A stretch of DNA of 64,000 bases from Gammaproteobacteria bacterium (GTDB taxonomy: Bacteria > Pseudomonadota > Gammaproteobacteria > Pseudomonadales > Pseudohongiellaceae): the NCBI GenBank assembly GCA_024639905.1, contig JAHEGE010000006.1, positions 124,001 through 188,000 of the forward strand. The letters run 5' to 3'. A program made the position numbers and the translations under genes. Below the pieces are notes generated by a model, which made no database searches, had not been told where the DNA came from, and saw only the letters and a program-made list of their open reading frames with translations. The first letter of the stretch is position 1; every line of letters starts with the position of its first letter. Of this stretch, positions 1-8,512 are shown one piece after another.

Positions 1-162
1 GGCGCGATCTGATGCCCGTTCTTGGGCGTAGTAAGACCAACTTCAAGCGTGACAGTTTATTGCTATTTATCGACTCTTCCGGAGCGGCATCGTGCCCACC
101 GGCGCCCGGCGCGTGGTATAGTCACGGGATGAAATCAAGGGTCATATCGGGGTAGGCAAGGT
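1..162 (+). promoter_or_regulatory. Upstream region of ccmC with possible promoter
   Basis: No recognisable gene lies here. A frame open from the left edge stops at about 152 and looks hydrophilic, so it does not resemble the membrane protein CcmB expected just upstream of ccmC. TATAGT at 117-122, preceded by TGG, fits an extended -10 element; no convincing -35 is visible. A GGGGTAGG stretch at about 149-156 can serve as the ribosome binding site of ccmC. The assignment is tentative because the left context is missing. Confidence 0.3.
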
Positions 163-909
163 ATGTGGTTGTGGTTCGCTAAATTGGGGTCGCCCAAGTG
201 GTTCTATGAGCTCTCTAGCAAGTGGCTGCCATGGCTGGTAGGTGCCATGGCAATCACGCTTGCCGTGGCTACGGTGTGGGCGCTCCTGTATCTGCCACCA
301 GACTATCAGCAGGGTTTCACCTCTCGCATCCTCATCGTGCATGTCGCTGTAGCCGGCACGTCGCTTGCCTTCTTCCCACTGATGGCGGTGGCTGGCACGA
401 TAACACTGGTTTGGAAGATGAAGCTCGCCGATATGGTAGCCAAAAACGCCGCGGCACTCGGCGCCTGGTTCTCTTTCATTACGCTGGCGACGGGGTCTAT
501 TTGGGGTAGCGTGAGCTGGGGTACTTGGTGGGAGTGGAGCGACAGTCGACTGGTCTCTATGCTGTTCCAGTTCTTTCTGTTGCTCGGCGTCGTGTCGCTG
601 CGCTCGGCGCTTGAGGACAGCGATAAAGCCGCGAAAGCGTGCGCGCTTTTGTCGATAGTGGGCTGTATTAATGTTGTGGTGATCAAATACTCAGTTGAGT
701 GGTGGAACACGCTCCATCAGCCGGCGAGCCCTGTTTCGATAGAAAGCGGCAGCGCTAACGGCCCAGAGTTTTGGATAGCCACGGCGCTGATGATTCTTGG
801 GGTTTATCTGTTCATGAGCGTCAGCCTTATTCTGTCGACTCGTAATGAAATTCTCCGCCGCGAACGTCGGGCTTTGTGGGTTCAGGAGTTGCTACATGAA
901 TCTGACTGA
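163..909 (+). CDS. ccmC: Cytochrome c maturation haem handling protein CcmC
   Basis: CcmC is the inner-membrane haem handling protein that loads haem onto the chaperone CcmE together with the CcmAB transporter. The 248-residue product has about six hydrophobic segments, the tryptophan-rich periplasmic WWD stretch (WGTWWEWSDSR, about residues 117-127), and the two haem-ligand histidine contexts LIVHVAVAG (about residue 60) and WWNTLHQPASP (about residue 186). Length matches the family. The WWD core reads WWEWSDSR where family members usually have WWVWDAR, a small variation. It heads the ccm operon and overlaps ccmD. Identification is firm from motifs plus context. Confidence 0.95.
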   Translation: MWLWFAKLGSPKWFYELSSKWLPWLVGAMAITLAVATVWALLYLPPDYQQGFTSRILIVHVAVAGTSLAFFPLMAVAGTITLVWKMKLADMVAKNAAALGAWFSFITLATGSIWGSVSWGTWWEWSDSRLVSMLFQFFLLLGVVSLRSALEDSDKAAKACALLSIVGCINVVVIKYSVEWWNTLHQPASPVSIESGSANGPEFWIATALMILGVYLFMSVSLILSTRNEILRRERRALWVQELLHESD

Positions 910-1153
910 TGGCATTCAATTCGACAGCTTCGCCGCCTTTATCGACATGGGTGGCTACGCATTTAACGTGTGGGCTGTGTACGCGCTCTTCGCGCTCTTC
1001 GTGACGGTAAATCTAGTGGCGCCTTTGCGCCAACGGAAGGCTCTGCTGCGTGACCTCAGGCGCCGTCAAACGCTCAATCAGCGCAGCGCAGAATCGACGG
1101 CAGGCGTGGCAGTTGACGAGGCCAATCACAAAGCAGAGAGGGTGGAGACATGA
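896..1153 (+). CDS. ccmD: Haem exporter subunit CcmD
   Basis: CcmD is a small single-span membrane protein needed to release holo-CcmE from the CcmABC complex. The 85-residue product begins MNLTDGIQFDSF, has the typical FIDMGGYAFNVWAVY entry into one hydrophobic helix (about residues 15-42), and ends in a basic, hydrophilic cytoplasmic tail. The start at 896 lies within the last codons of ccmC (14-nt overlap), implying translational coupling. It is somewhat longer than the shortest CcmD proteins because of the tail. Family assignment rests on position and topology as well as the FxxMGGYAxxVW signature. Confidence 0.9.
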   Translation: MNLTDGIQFDSFAAFIDMGGYAFNVWAVYALFALFVTVNLVAPLRQRKALLRDLRRRQTLNQRSAESTAGVAVDEANHKAERVET

Positions 1154-1620
1154 AACCACATCGCCGGAAAATGCTCGGTATTATCCTGTTTATCGCCTTT
1201 GGCCTGAGCGCGGCTGTAGGCCTAACGCTTTACGCGTTGTCGCAAAATATCAATATGTTTTTCACGCCCACCCAGGTCGCCCAAGGCGAAGTCCCAGCGG
1301 GTCAGCACTTCCGCATCGGGGGCATGGTTAAAGACGGGTCGATAGCTCGCGAGGCGGATAGCCTGAGTGTGAATTTCGTGACTACTGATTTCGCGAGCGA
1401 AGTGCCAATTCACTATGTGGGTATACTCCCGGACTTGTTCCGCGAGGGTCAAGGGATTGTCGCCGAAGGCATCGTCGACGCCGGGGGAGTCTTTCAGGCA
1501 TCAAAGGTGCTCGCCAAGCATGACGAAAATTACATGTCGCCGGAGGTAAAGGCAGCGCTTGATGCCGCTGGCGCGAGCGCAGAAAACCATTCCGCAGCGA
1601 GCGAAGGCGGCTCGCTCTAG
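1150..1620 (+). CDS. ccmE: Haem chaperone CcmE
   Basis: CcmE is a membrane-anchored periplasmic OB-fold protein that binds haem covalently and passes it to the CcmF/H ligase. The 156-residue product has an N-terminal anchor (about residues 8-30), a soluble beta domain, and the haem-binding motif HDENY, with the covalent histidine at residue 124 and tyrosine at 128. A flexible Ala/Ser-rich tail follows. Its ATG overlaps the ccmD stop codon (ATGA). Nothing needed for function appears missing. Confidence 0.96.
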   Translation: MKPHRRKMLGIILFIAFGLSAAVGLTLYALSQNINMFFTPTQVAQGEVPAGQHFRIGGMVKDGSIAREADSLSVNFVTTDFASEVPIHYVGILPDLFREGQGIVAEGIVDAGGVFQASKVLAKHDENYMSPEVKAALDAAGASAENHSAASEGGSL

Positions 1621-1655
1621 TATTAAGCTGGTGCTGTGCACCGAGGTAGGATTCA

Positions 1656-3665
1656 TTGCTTCCAGAACTAGGCCACTTCTCCCTCATCCTTGCGCTGTGT
1701 TTGTGCGCTCTGCTCGGGACGCTTCCTCTGCTGGGGGCCGCTCGAGGTAATACACAGTTCATGGGGCTGGCTCGGCCCTTGGTCGCCGGGGTGTTCGTGT
1801 TCATCGGCCTCGCTTATGCGCTGCTGACCTATTCGTTCGCTGTCGATGACTTTTCAGTAACCTATGTACAGCAGCACTCGAATAGCCTGCTACCGCTGCG
1901 CTACAAGCTCACCGCGGTATGGGGAGGGCACGAAGGCTCGTTCCTGCTGTGGACCTTTATGCTGGCGGGATGGATGCTGACCGTGGCGTTGTTCAGCCGC
2001 ACAATGCCGCTCGCGTTTGTGGCGCGAGTACTCGGGGTGCTCGGGCTGTTAAGCGTTGGGTATTTGATGTTCATGCTGGCGACGTCCAATCCGTTCGATC
2101 GCCTCGTTCCGCTGCCCGCGGCGGACGGTGTGGATCTTAACTCGGCTTTGCAAGATTTCGGTTTCATCGTTCATCCCCCTACGCTCTATATGGGCTATGT
2201 GGGTTTCTCTGTCGTGTTCGCGTTCGCCATGGCCGCACTGCTTAGCGGCCGCCTTGACGCAGCGTGGGCGCGCTGGTGTCGGCCTTGGGCGAATGTTGCG
2301 TGGGCAATTCTTACGATCGGAATCGCGCTTGGCAGCTGGTGGGCGTATTACGAGCTTGGTTGGGGCGGCTGGTGGGCGTGGGATCCCGTTGAGAACCCGC
2401 CATTGATTACCTGGCTATTCGGTACCGCGCTTATCCACTCGCTCGCGGTGACAGAGAAGCGCGGCATCTTTAAAAGCTGGACTGTGATGCTGGCTATCCT
2501 CGCCTTCGCTGGCAGTCTGCTGGGCACCTTTATCACGCGCTCAGGTTTACTGACGTCGGTGCACGCCTTCGCAACAGATCCCGAGCGCGGTATTTTTATA
2601 TTAGGCATCTTGGTGCTTTCCATCGGTGGCGCTCTGCTGCTGTTCGCACTTCGCGCGCCGCTGCTGCGCGGCCGCTTTAGTTTTGGCCTGTTGTCGCGCG
2701 AGATGTTACTGCTCGTCAATAATCTCATCCTCGTTGTGTCTGCGGCATCAGTGTTTCTTGGCACGCTGTTCCCTATGGTCTACCAAGCCATTACCGACGA
2801 CCTTATCTCTATTGGGCCTCCTTACTTCAATGCGATCTTCGTGCCGCTTATGGCCTTGCTAGTGCTCGCATTGGGCGTGGGCCCGCTATCGAGATGGAAG
2901 AAGACATCAGGCAATTTCTTGTCGCGGCAACTCGCGCTGGCGGCGCTCGCTAGCCTGATTCTAGGCGTGATATTGCCTCTACTAGTCACCGGAGCAATGA
3001 GCGTCGGCGCCTCTATTACCGCCGCACTCGCACTGTGGATTGTGTTCAGTGGGCTTAAGGACGCGCGCAATAAGATGGCGAATAAAAAATCAATTGCCGC
3101 AGGACTGCGTTCACTGCCAATGAGTTACTACGGCATGCAGCTGGCGCATCTCGGCGTGGCGGTATTGCTGACGGGTGCGGCGTTGACCACACTGTATTCC
3201 CAAGAGAAAAGCGTCTTGCTGGGGGTTGGGGAGAGCATAGACCTGGGGAGCTACGAGTTTGAATTTCAGGGTGCGAAGCCAATCACCGGCCCGAACTTTC
3301 GCGGCATGGAGGCGACGATCGCCGTGCGGCGCGACGGGGAGTCTTTGAGAGACCTCTATCCAGAACGCCGCGTCTACCTCGCGAGCGGCACGCCCTCAAC
3401 CGAAATGGCGATCGACGCCGGATTCTGGCGCGACCTCTTCGTCACGCTCGGCGAAGAACGTGGTGATGGGGCGTGGTCTATGACGATTTACGTCAAACCC
3501 TTCGTGCGCTGGGTATGGCTGGGTACTTTGTTGATGTGTTTCGGAGGCTTGCTCGCCGCCGCCGACAAGCGTTACAGGCGTGTGCGAGAGTCGCGTGCTG
3601 AGGCTGCAGTTACAGAGCCGTCTGCTGCACGCTCGGTTGACGGCATTGCGGGAGTGCGAGTCTGA
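1656..3665 (+). CDS. ccmF: Cytochrome c haem lyase subunit CcmF
   Basis: CcmF is the large multi-span subunit of the haem lyase that receives haem from CcmE and attaches it to apocytochrome c. The 669-residue product shows the N-terminal MLPELGHFSLILALC signature of the family, the early WGGHEGSFLLW segment (about residues 88-98), and the WWD domain with WGGWWAWDPVENP (about residues 236-248). The start is a TTG at 1656, chosen because the protein then begins exactly at the conserved PELGHF and because GAGGTAGG lies just upstream (1643-1650). It ends overlapping the dsbE start by one base. Confidence 0.96.
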   Translation: MLPELGHFSLILALCLCALLGTLPLLGAARGNTQFMGLARPLVAGVFVFIGLAYALLTYSFAVDDFSVTYVQQHSNSLLPLRYKLTAVWGGHEGSFLLWTFMLAGWMLTVALFSRTMPLAFVARVLGVLGLLSVGYLMFMLATSNPFDRLVPLPAADGVDLNSALQDFGFIVHPPTLYMGYVGFSVVFAFAMAALLSGRLDAAWARWCRPWANVAWAILTIGIALGSWWAYYELGWGGWWAWDPVENPPLITWLFGTALIHSLAVTEKRGIFKSWTVMLAILAFAGSLLGTFITRSGLLTSVHAFATDPERGIFILGILVLSIGGALLLFALRAPLLRGRFSFGLLSREMLLLVNNLILVVSAASVFLGTLFPMVYQAITDDLISIGPPYFNAIFVPLMALLVLALGVGPLSRWKKTSGNFLSRQLALAALASLILGVILPLLVTGAMSVGASITAALALWIVFSGLKDARNKMANKKSIAAGLRSLPMSYYGMQLAHLGVAVLLTGAALTTLYSQEKSVLLGVGESIDLGSYEFEFQGAKPITGPNFRGMEATIAVRRDGESLRDLYPERRVYLASGTPSTEMAIDAGFWRDLFVTLGEERGDGAWSMTIYVKPFVRWVWLGTLLMCFGGLLAAADKRYRRVRESRAEAAVTEPSAARSVDGIAGVRV

Positions 3666-4201
3666 TGGGAAGGGCAGGCGCATTTCTTCCCGTGGCACTC
3701 TTTCTTGGCTTAGCCATCGTCATGTGGCGGGGGCTCTATCTCGATAGTAAAGAACTGCCGTCGATGTTGATCGATAAACCGATGCCGTCCTTCGCTAAGG
3801 TGACAGTGGATGAGCTCCCCGTGGATAACGCTGCGCTACCCAACGAGCCTTTTTTGCTTAACGTATGGGGCAGCTACTGCCTGCCGTGTCTCGTTGAGCA
3901 CCCCACGTTTATGCGCTTATCTGAGAGCGGCACAATACCTATAGTGGGGGTCAACTACCGCGACCAGCGAGAATTAGCACTGAATTGGCTGGAAGATAAT
4001 GGTAATCCCTACGCGTTTTCGATTCTCGACGAGTCGGGACGCTTTGGCATCGACCTTGGCGTTTATGGCGCGCCCGAGACCTATCTCGTAGACAGTGAGG
4101 GGGTGATTCGTTATCGCCACGTCAGTGTGCTTGACGAGACCGTGTGGCGCGAGGTCTTCGAGCCGGCGATTGCCGAGCTGCGTGCAGAGGAGGCGCAGTG
4201 A
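3665..4201 (+). CDS. ccmG: Thiol:disulfide oxidoreductase CcmG/DsbE
   Basis: This membrane-tethered periplasmic thioredoxin keeps apocytochrome haem-binding cysteines reduced. The 178-residue product has an N-terminal anchor (about residues 5-22), then a thioredoxin fold with active site WGSYCLPCLVEHP (CXXC at about residues 77-80) and the cis-proline loop GVYGAPETYLVD characteristic of DsbE. The active site reads YCLPC; the tryptophan normally before the first cysteine is a tyrosine and the dipeptide is Leu-Pro, which could shift redox potential. It is fused by one-base overlaps to ccmF and ccmH. Confidence 0.94.
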   Translation: MGRAGAFLPVALFLGLAIVMWRGLYLDSKELPSMLIDKPMPSFAKVTVDELPVDNAALPNEPFLLNVWGSYCLPCLVEHPTFMRLSESGTIPIVGVNYRDQRELALNWLEDNGNPYAFSILDESGRFGIDLGVYGAPETYLVDSEGVIRYRHVSVLDETVWREVFEPAIAELRAEEAQ

Positions 4202-4716
4202 TGTCGATCTGTGCGTTTAACCGTGTTTTGGTTGCCATAGTGCCGCTGGCGCTAATGTTGTTGCTGAGTTTGTCCGCCGAGATCGCCCAAGGCCAAGTAG
4301 ATACCTTCGAATTCGATACCCCAGAACAGCAGCAGCGCTTTCGGCGATTGTCTGACGAATTCCGCTGCCCTATGTGCCAGAACACGAGCCTGTCAGGATC
4401 AACCGGTGGGGTAGCAGAAGATCTGCGCCGCGAGGTGCATCGAATGATCGTCGAAGGGTTGACGGATGCAGAGATCGAGCAATTTATGTTCGAACGCTAC
4501 GGCGACTTCATCTTTTACAAGCCTCGGTTAACGCGCGAAACGCTGTTGCTGTGGTTTGGCCCACTGCTTTTCTTAGGCCTAGGCGGATTTGTCGTTGTAA
4601 GAATCTGGCGCAACGCGCAGAACAACGCCCCGGAAATTGGTGAGTTAGACGACGCTGAGCAACGCAGGCTTGAGCGTCTTGCTGCCGAGACCACTCGCCT
4701 CAAGGATCGATCCTAA
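4201..4716 (+). CDS. ccmH: Cytochrome c-type biogenesis protein CcmH
   Basis: CcmH is the periplasmic thiol protein that reduces the apocytochrome before haem ligation. The 171-residue product has a signal peptide (about residues 8-30), the conserved FRCPMCQN redox motif (about residues 55-62), a three-helix domain with EIEQFMFERYGDFI, a C-terminal membrane span, and a charged tail. I chose ATG 4201, overlapping the ccmG stop, because it gives a proper signal peptide; an in-frame upstream start at 4144 would only add residues inside ccmG. This is the short CcmH form, with the TPR domain encoded separately by ccmI. Confidence 0.94.
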   Translation: MSICAFNRVLVAIVPLALMLLLSLSAEIAQGQVDTFEFDTPEQQQRFRRLSDEFRCPMCQNTSLSGSTGGVAEDLRREVHRMIVEGLTDAEIEQFMFERYGDFIFYKPRLTRETLLLWFGPLLFLGLGGFVVVRIWRNAQNNAPEIGELDDAEQRRLERLAAETTRLKDRS

Positions 4717-4736
4717 ACCCCTATCAAGGACACGTT

Positions 4737-5978
4737 ATGCTTTTCTGGAGTTGGGCGGCGCTACTGACGCTGGTCGCTGTTGCCTTCATCACAATCCCGT
4801 TGCTGCGGCGATCACGGGGTGCCATTTCGCAAGCCCTTCCTGATACCCAGCGGGAGGAAAATCTGCGGCTGTTCGCCGAGCGCGAAGCGGAGCTGCAAAG
4901 CGATCTCGCATCGGGGATGCTCGAAGCAAAGGAGCATGCGACGCTTCTGCGAGAGTTACAGCTCAGCTTGCTTGATGACGTGGATTCTGGCGATAAGGCG
5001 CGTGGCTCCGAATCTGCGGCTGGTAGTCCTCGCGGGCACTGGTGGCTAGCGGGGATTATCGCCGTCATTCTCCCCCTCTTAGCGCTTTCGCTCTATCAAC
5101 GTTGGGGTTATATAGAAGACGTCGAACTCATGGGGCTGTTCAAACGCACGCTGGAGTCGCAGGGGGATCCTGAAGCTGCGCAGGTGCTTGTCGTTGAACT
5201 TGGTGAGGTCGTGAGGGAAGACGGAGAAAAGCCATGGGTCTGGTATTTCCTCGGTGAGAATTTCGCCACGCTCGGCATGTTCAATGAAGCGCAAATAGCC
5301 TACCTGCAAGCCGCTGAGAGATTGCAGGGAGAGCCTGAAGAATCCCTAGTCCTCGGACGCGCGGCATTAGCGCTTTATATCAGGTCTGAATTCGAATTCA
5401 CTCCCGAGCTCGATGCGCTAATTGCGCGAGCGCGTGAGATTAATCCTAATGAGATTGCGATCATTCAGCTACTTGCGGCCGATGCTCAAAACCGCGGAGA
5501 TTATGCGGCGGCGATCGCTAACTGGCGGTTGCTGATTCAGAATAATCCTAACTCTCTGGAAGCGCAGTCTTTGCGCGCCGAGATTGCGAATGCTCAGCGA
5601 CTCCTGCGGGAGAGTAGTGGTGAGCCGGCAGAAGGCCCAGTAATAGAAGTGCGCCTGGCCTTGGCTGACGGTGTTAAAGTGGACCCTAATTGGCGTGTAT
5701 TCGTCGCGGCTCGCAATGCGGAGCGAGAAGGCCTGCCTCCTCTCGCGGCAAGAGACCTGCGAGCAGGGGATTTACCGGTGAGCATCATACTAGACAACGA
5801 TGCTGCGGTGGGCCCCTTTAACCTGGGCTCAGCGGACCTAGTAACGATTTCAGCGCTGATCTCGCGGAGCGGCACCGCAAATCCCGCAGCTGGCGATTAT
5901 CGCGTCCTGTCCGAGCCTTTTGCGCACAATGGAGAGCCCGCTGTGATTACGCTACTCATCAGCGACGTGGTCGAGTAG
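4737..5978 (+). CDS. ccmI: Cytochrome c biogenesis TPR protein CcmI
   Basis: CcmI presents apocytochromes c to the haem lyase. The 413-residue product has two membrane spans (about residues 2-22 and 103-122) flanking a cytoplasmic loop with coiled-coil character, then a periplasmic TPR region (about residues 150-285, e.g. WVWYFLGENFATLGMFNEAQIAY), and a C-terminal beta-rich domain. It lies 20 nt after ccmH and closes the ccm cluster. The overall architecture matches Pseudomonas-type CcmI. Confidence 0.9.
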   Translation: MLFWSWAALLTLVAVAFITIPLLRRSRGAISQALPDTQREENLRLFAEREAELQSDLASGMLEAKEHATLLRELQLSLLDDVDSGDKARGSESAAGSPRGHWWLAGIIAVILPLLALSLYQRWGYIEDVELMGLFKRTLESQGDPEAAQVLVVELGEVVREDGEKPWVWYFLGENFATLGMFNEAQIAYLQAAERLQGEPEESLVLGRAALALYIRSEFEFTPELDALIARAREINPNEIAIIQLLAADAQNRGDYAAAIANWRLLIQNNPNSLEAQSLRAEIANAQRLLRESSGEPAEGPVIEVRLALADGVKVDPNWRVFVAARNAEREGLPPLAARDLRAGDLPVSIILDNDAAVGPFNLGSADLVTISALISRSGTANPAAGDYRVLSEPFAHNGEPAVITLLISDVVE

Positions 5979-5984
5979 TCGGCG

Positions 5985-6653
5985 TTGAACTGGGCCGAAT
6001 TTGCCGCAATAGCAGTCGCTCATTTGTTGGCTGTGGCTTCTCCGGGTCCGGATTTCGCGATTGTGGTGAGGCAGACACTGCGCTTTGGCAGTCTCGCCGG
6101 GCTCTGGGCGAGCGCAGGCGTCGCGACGGGCATTACACTCCATGTCGCTTACTGCCTTTTCGGTGTTGCGGTACTGATTACCGGTTCGCCTTCGCTATTC
6201 CCGCTTTTTAAGCTCGCTGCGGCGGCGTTGCTGGGATTTCTCAGTGTGCAGTCTCTTATCAGTGCCCGCGATGGACTCCGGCGACAAGCAGACATAAGAA
6301 GTGGCGACGCGCCTATAACGACGACATTGCCCACTCAGACGATCGACGCTACCACCGCGCGGCGTGCATTCACTGCGGGATTTATGACTAACGGACTAAA
6401 CCCTAAGGCGACGCTGTTCTTCCTCGCCCTGTTTAGCGTGGTGATAAGTCCTTCTACGCCGTTCTCACAGCAACTCTTCTATGGCGTTTACTTGGCGGGC
6501 GCGACACTTCTTTGGTTCTCCTGCCTCTCGCTTCTCATCGGCCGAGCGTCACTCAGGCAGACGGTGCAGCGCGCCGCGCCTGCTATCGACGCGGTAATGG
6601 GTTTGGTGCTTCTGACCCTCGCCATTCAGCTTGCATTATTCGGTGCATCCTAG
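5985..6653 (+). CDS. LysE/RhtB family amino acid exporter
   Basis: The 222-residue product is a six-span inner-membrane exporter of the LysE/RhtB family, which efflux amino acids such as threonine, homoserine or lysine. The N-terminal AVASPGPDFAIVVRQTL matches the family's conserved PGPxxxxV element, and GFMTNGLNPKATLFFLALF matches the central NPK motif. The substrate cannot be deduced. The start is TTG 5985, six bases after the ccmI stop; no better start exists nearby. Proximity suggests cotranscription with the ccm operon, though there is no obvious functional link. Confidence 0.85.
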   Translation: MNWAEFAAIAVAHLLAVASPGPDFAIVVRQTLRFGSLAGLWASAGVATGITLHVAYCLFGVAVLITGSPSLFPLFKLAAAALLGFLSVQSLISARDGLRRQADIRSGDAPITTTLPTQTIDATTARRAFTAGFMTNGLNPKATLFFLALFSVVISPSTPFSQQLFYGVYLAGATLLWFSCLSLLIGRASLRQTVQRAAPAIDAVMGLVLLTLAIQLALFGAS

Positions 6654-6688
6654 CGTCGCGATGCCTGCAAACAAGGGGCGAGATGGAG

Positions 6689-6694
6689 TATAGT
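6689..6694 (+). promoter_or_regulatory. Possible -10 element upstream of moaA
   Basis: TATAGT in the 92-nt gap between the exporter gene and moaA fits a sigma70 -10 box. No clear -35 is present at the right distance, so this is tentative. The gap is too short and too unstructured to be a molybdenum cofactor riboswitch. Confidence 0.25.
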
Positions 6695-6745
6695 GTTGGA
6701 AATAGGCTCAGTGGTTATGGGCTCCAATGATCGGGAAGTGACACT

Positions 6746-7765
6746 TTGACCCTCAGCAGTAATAAAACAGAACCCACAACGTTGCTGGTCGACAAGTTCG
6801 GTCGACGCGTGGATTATATTCGCCTATCGGTAACAGACCGCTGCGACTTTCGCTGTGTGTACTGCATGACCGAGGAGATGACTTTCTTGCCGCGCGCGCA
6901 GGTATTGAGCCTCGAAGAGCTGTATCTGGTGGGTAAGGCATTCGTTGACTTAGGTGTGACCAAAATACGACTGACCGGCGGCGAGCCTCTGGTGCGAACA
7001 AACGTGATGACCTTGATTAAGCAACTAGGCTCTTTGTCTGGATTGCAAGAATTGTTACTTACGACCAATGGTGCGCAGCTCGACAAATATGCGCTGCCGC
7101 TGCGTGAGGCGGGAGTCAATCGCATCAATGTCAGTATAGACAGCCTCGATGCAGATCGATTCAAGCGTATCTCTCGGGTCGGGAAACTCGAAAAGGTGTT
7201 GCAGGGTATCGATGCGGCCATCGCCGCGGGTTTCGATAAGATCAAACTTAATTCTGTCATCATGCGCGGCTATAACGAAGATGAGGTTGTCGGCCTCGCC
7301 GAATACGCCCTCGATCGCGACATCGATATCGCGTTTATCGAAGAAATGCCGTTGGGCGATGCCTCGGATCACGCGCGAGAGGAGACGACCTGCAGTAATG
7401 CCTGGGTGAGGGAGGTCTTAGAAACTCGTTTTCAGCTCAGCGACAGTGAGGCGAAAACAGCGGGTCCATCGCGTTACACCGACGTGGCGGGTTATTCCTC
7501 CCGCATTGCCTTTATTTCGCCGGTCACGCATAACTTTTGCGAAGACTGCAATCGCGTAAGGGTAACAGTCGAGGGGCGGTTGCTGCTGTGTCTGGGTAAT
7601 GAGCATTCGATGGATCTTCGTGCGATTTTACGCGCAGAAGATTTCACCGAAGAAAAACTCCGCGCGGCGATCGTGGCGGCGATGGATCTCAAGCCCGAAC
7701 GTCACTATTTTTACGAGAAGGATTACGCCCAGCCGGTCAGGCTAATGAACATGACCGGTGGGTAG
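6746..7765 (+). CDS. moaA: GTP 3',8-cyclase MoaA
   Basis: MoaA is the radical-SAM enzyme that, with MoaC, turns GTP into cyclic pyranopterin monophosphate, the first step of molybdenum cofactor synthesis. The 339-residue product has the N-terminal Fe-S/SAM motif CDFRCVYC (Cys33, 37, 40), the GGEPL SAM-binding segment, the C-terminal cluster motif HNFCEDCNRVRVT with a further cysteine in LLLCLG, and the C-terminal Gly-Gly found in active MoaA. The start is TTG 6746, with GGGAAG at about 6733-6738. moaB follows 21 nt downstream; moaC is not in the window. Confidence 0.95.
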   Translation: MTLSSNKTEPTTLLVDKFGRRVDYIRLSVTDRCDFRCVYCMTEEMTFLPRAQVLSLEELYLVGKAFVDLGVTKIRLTGGEPLVRTNVMTLIKQLGSLSGLQELLLTTNGAQLDKYALPLREAGVNRINVSIDSLDADRFKRISRVGKLEKVLQGIDAAIAAGFDKIKLNSVIMRGYNEDEVVGLAEYALDRDIDIAFIEEMPLGDASDHAREETTCSNAWVREVLETRFQLSDSEAKTAGPSRYTDVAGYSSRIAFISPVTHNFCEDCNRVRVTVEGRLLLCLGNEHSMDLRAILRAEDFTEEKLRAAIVAAMDLKPERHYFYEKDYAQPVRLMNMTGG

Positions 7766-7786
7766 GTTTGTCGAGGAGAGTAATGA

Positions 7787-8290
7787 ATGAATAAGGTCGA
7801 CCAAGGCCTGCGCTTGGCCGTTGTTACCGTATCAGACACGCGGACAGAGGAGACAGACCGTTCCGGCGGTGTGCTCGTCGAAAGGTTGAAAGCCGCGGGG
7901 CATACGCTTCAGCATAAGATCATTATCCCCGACGATGTGTATCTCCTGCGCGCGGAAGTCTCGCGCCTGATTGCAGACCCTTCAGTGCAGGGTGTGTTGA
8001 TGACCGGAGGTACCGGTTTTACTCCGCGGGACAACACGCAGAAAGCGATACAGATTTTGTTCGATGTCGCTATCGATGGCTTTGGTGAATTATTCCGCCA
8101 GCTGTCTTATGACGAGATTGGCACCTCGACAATTCAATCGCGTGCTTTTGCAGGCGTGGCGAATGACACCATCGTGTTTTGCCTGCCGGGATCTCCAGGC
8201 GCCTGCGCAACCGGGTGGGACAAAATTATTGCTGAGCAGCTTGATCGTGACCACAAGCCCTGCAATTTCGCGGACAAACTCAAGCCCTAG
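7787..8290 (+). CDS. moaB: Molybdenum cofactor biosynthesis protein MoaB
   Basis: MoaB belongs to the MogA/MoaB family that adenylates molybdopterin. The 167-residue product has the molybdopterin-binding TGGTGFTPRD loop (about residues 72-81) and the MoaB-type stretch GFGELFRQLSYDEIGTSTI, with LPGSPGAC further on. It follows moaA by 21 nt and is probably cotranscribed. It is convergent with the small minus-strand gene at 8513-8626. No plus-strand terminator is evident; the hairpin at 8308-8345 has its U-tract only in the minus orientation. Confidence 0.94.
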   Translation: MNKVDQGLRLAVVTVSDTRTEETDRSGGVLVERLKAAGHTLQHKIIIPDDVYLLRAEVSRLIADPSVQGVLMTGGTGFTPRDNTQKAIQILFDVAIDGFGELFRQLSYDEIGTSTIQSRAFAGVANDTIVFCLPGSPGACATGWDKIIAEQLDRDHKPCNFADKLKP

Positions 8291-8307
8291 TACGGGGAAT
8301 TTCTAGC

Positions 8308-8345
8308 AAAAAAAAGCACCAAGCTCCCGAGGGGAGGTTGGTGCT
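8308..8345 (-). terminator. Rho-independent terminator of small minus-strand transcript
   Basis: An inverted repeat (8315-8328 with 8332-8345; arms AGCACCAA/TTGGTGCT plus CTCCC/GGGAG, loop GAG, one mismatch) is followed on the minus strand by eight T residues (A-run 8308-8315 on the plus strand). It can terminate only minus-strand transcription, which implies a real transcript coming from the 8.5-8.7 kb region. Confidence 0.85.
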
Positions 8346-8512
8346 GAAGATGCACAGAAAAACATCGCAGGGGTCTAACGTAATCGGTGTGCTTCGCCAT
8401 CGGCTGAGCCAGGCGTCGAGGCAATGTTTGGGTTCGGCGCCCATCAAGCGTTGGACAGGTTCTGGGGTAGTGAACGCCAGTCAGCCAGTGGCTTAACGGG
8501 TTTTGCCAGCGT

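Noticed and set aside
1-12. End of ccmB at the left edge (frame ending at 10-12)
   Set aside because: Only three codons are visible and they do not match a recognisable CcmB C-terminus.
6654-6745. Molybdenum cofactor riboswitch upstream of moaA
   Set aside because: The gap is only 92 nt and no extended paired structure or anti-terminator is apparent.
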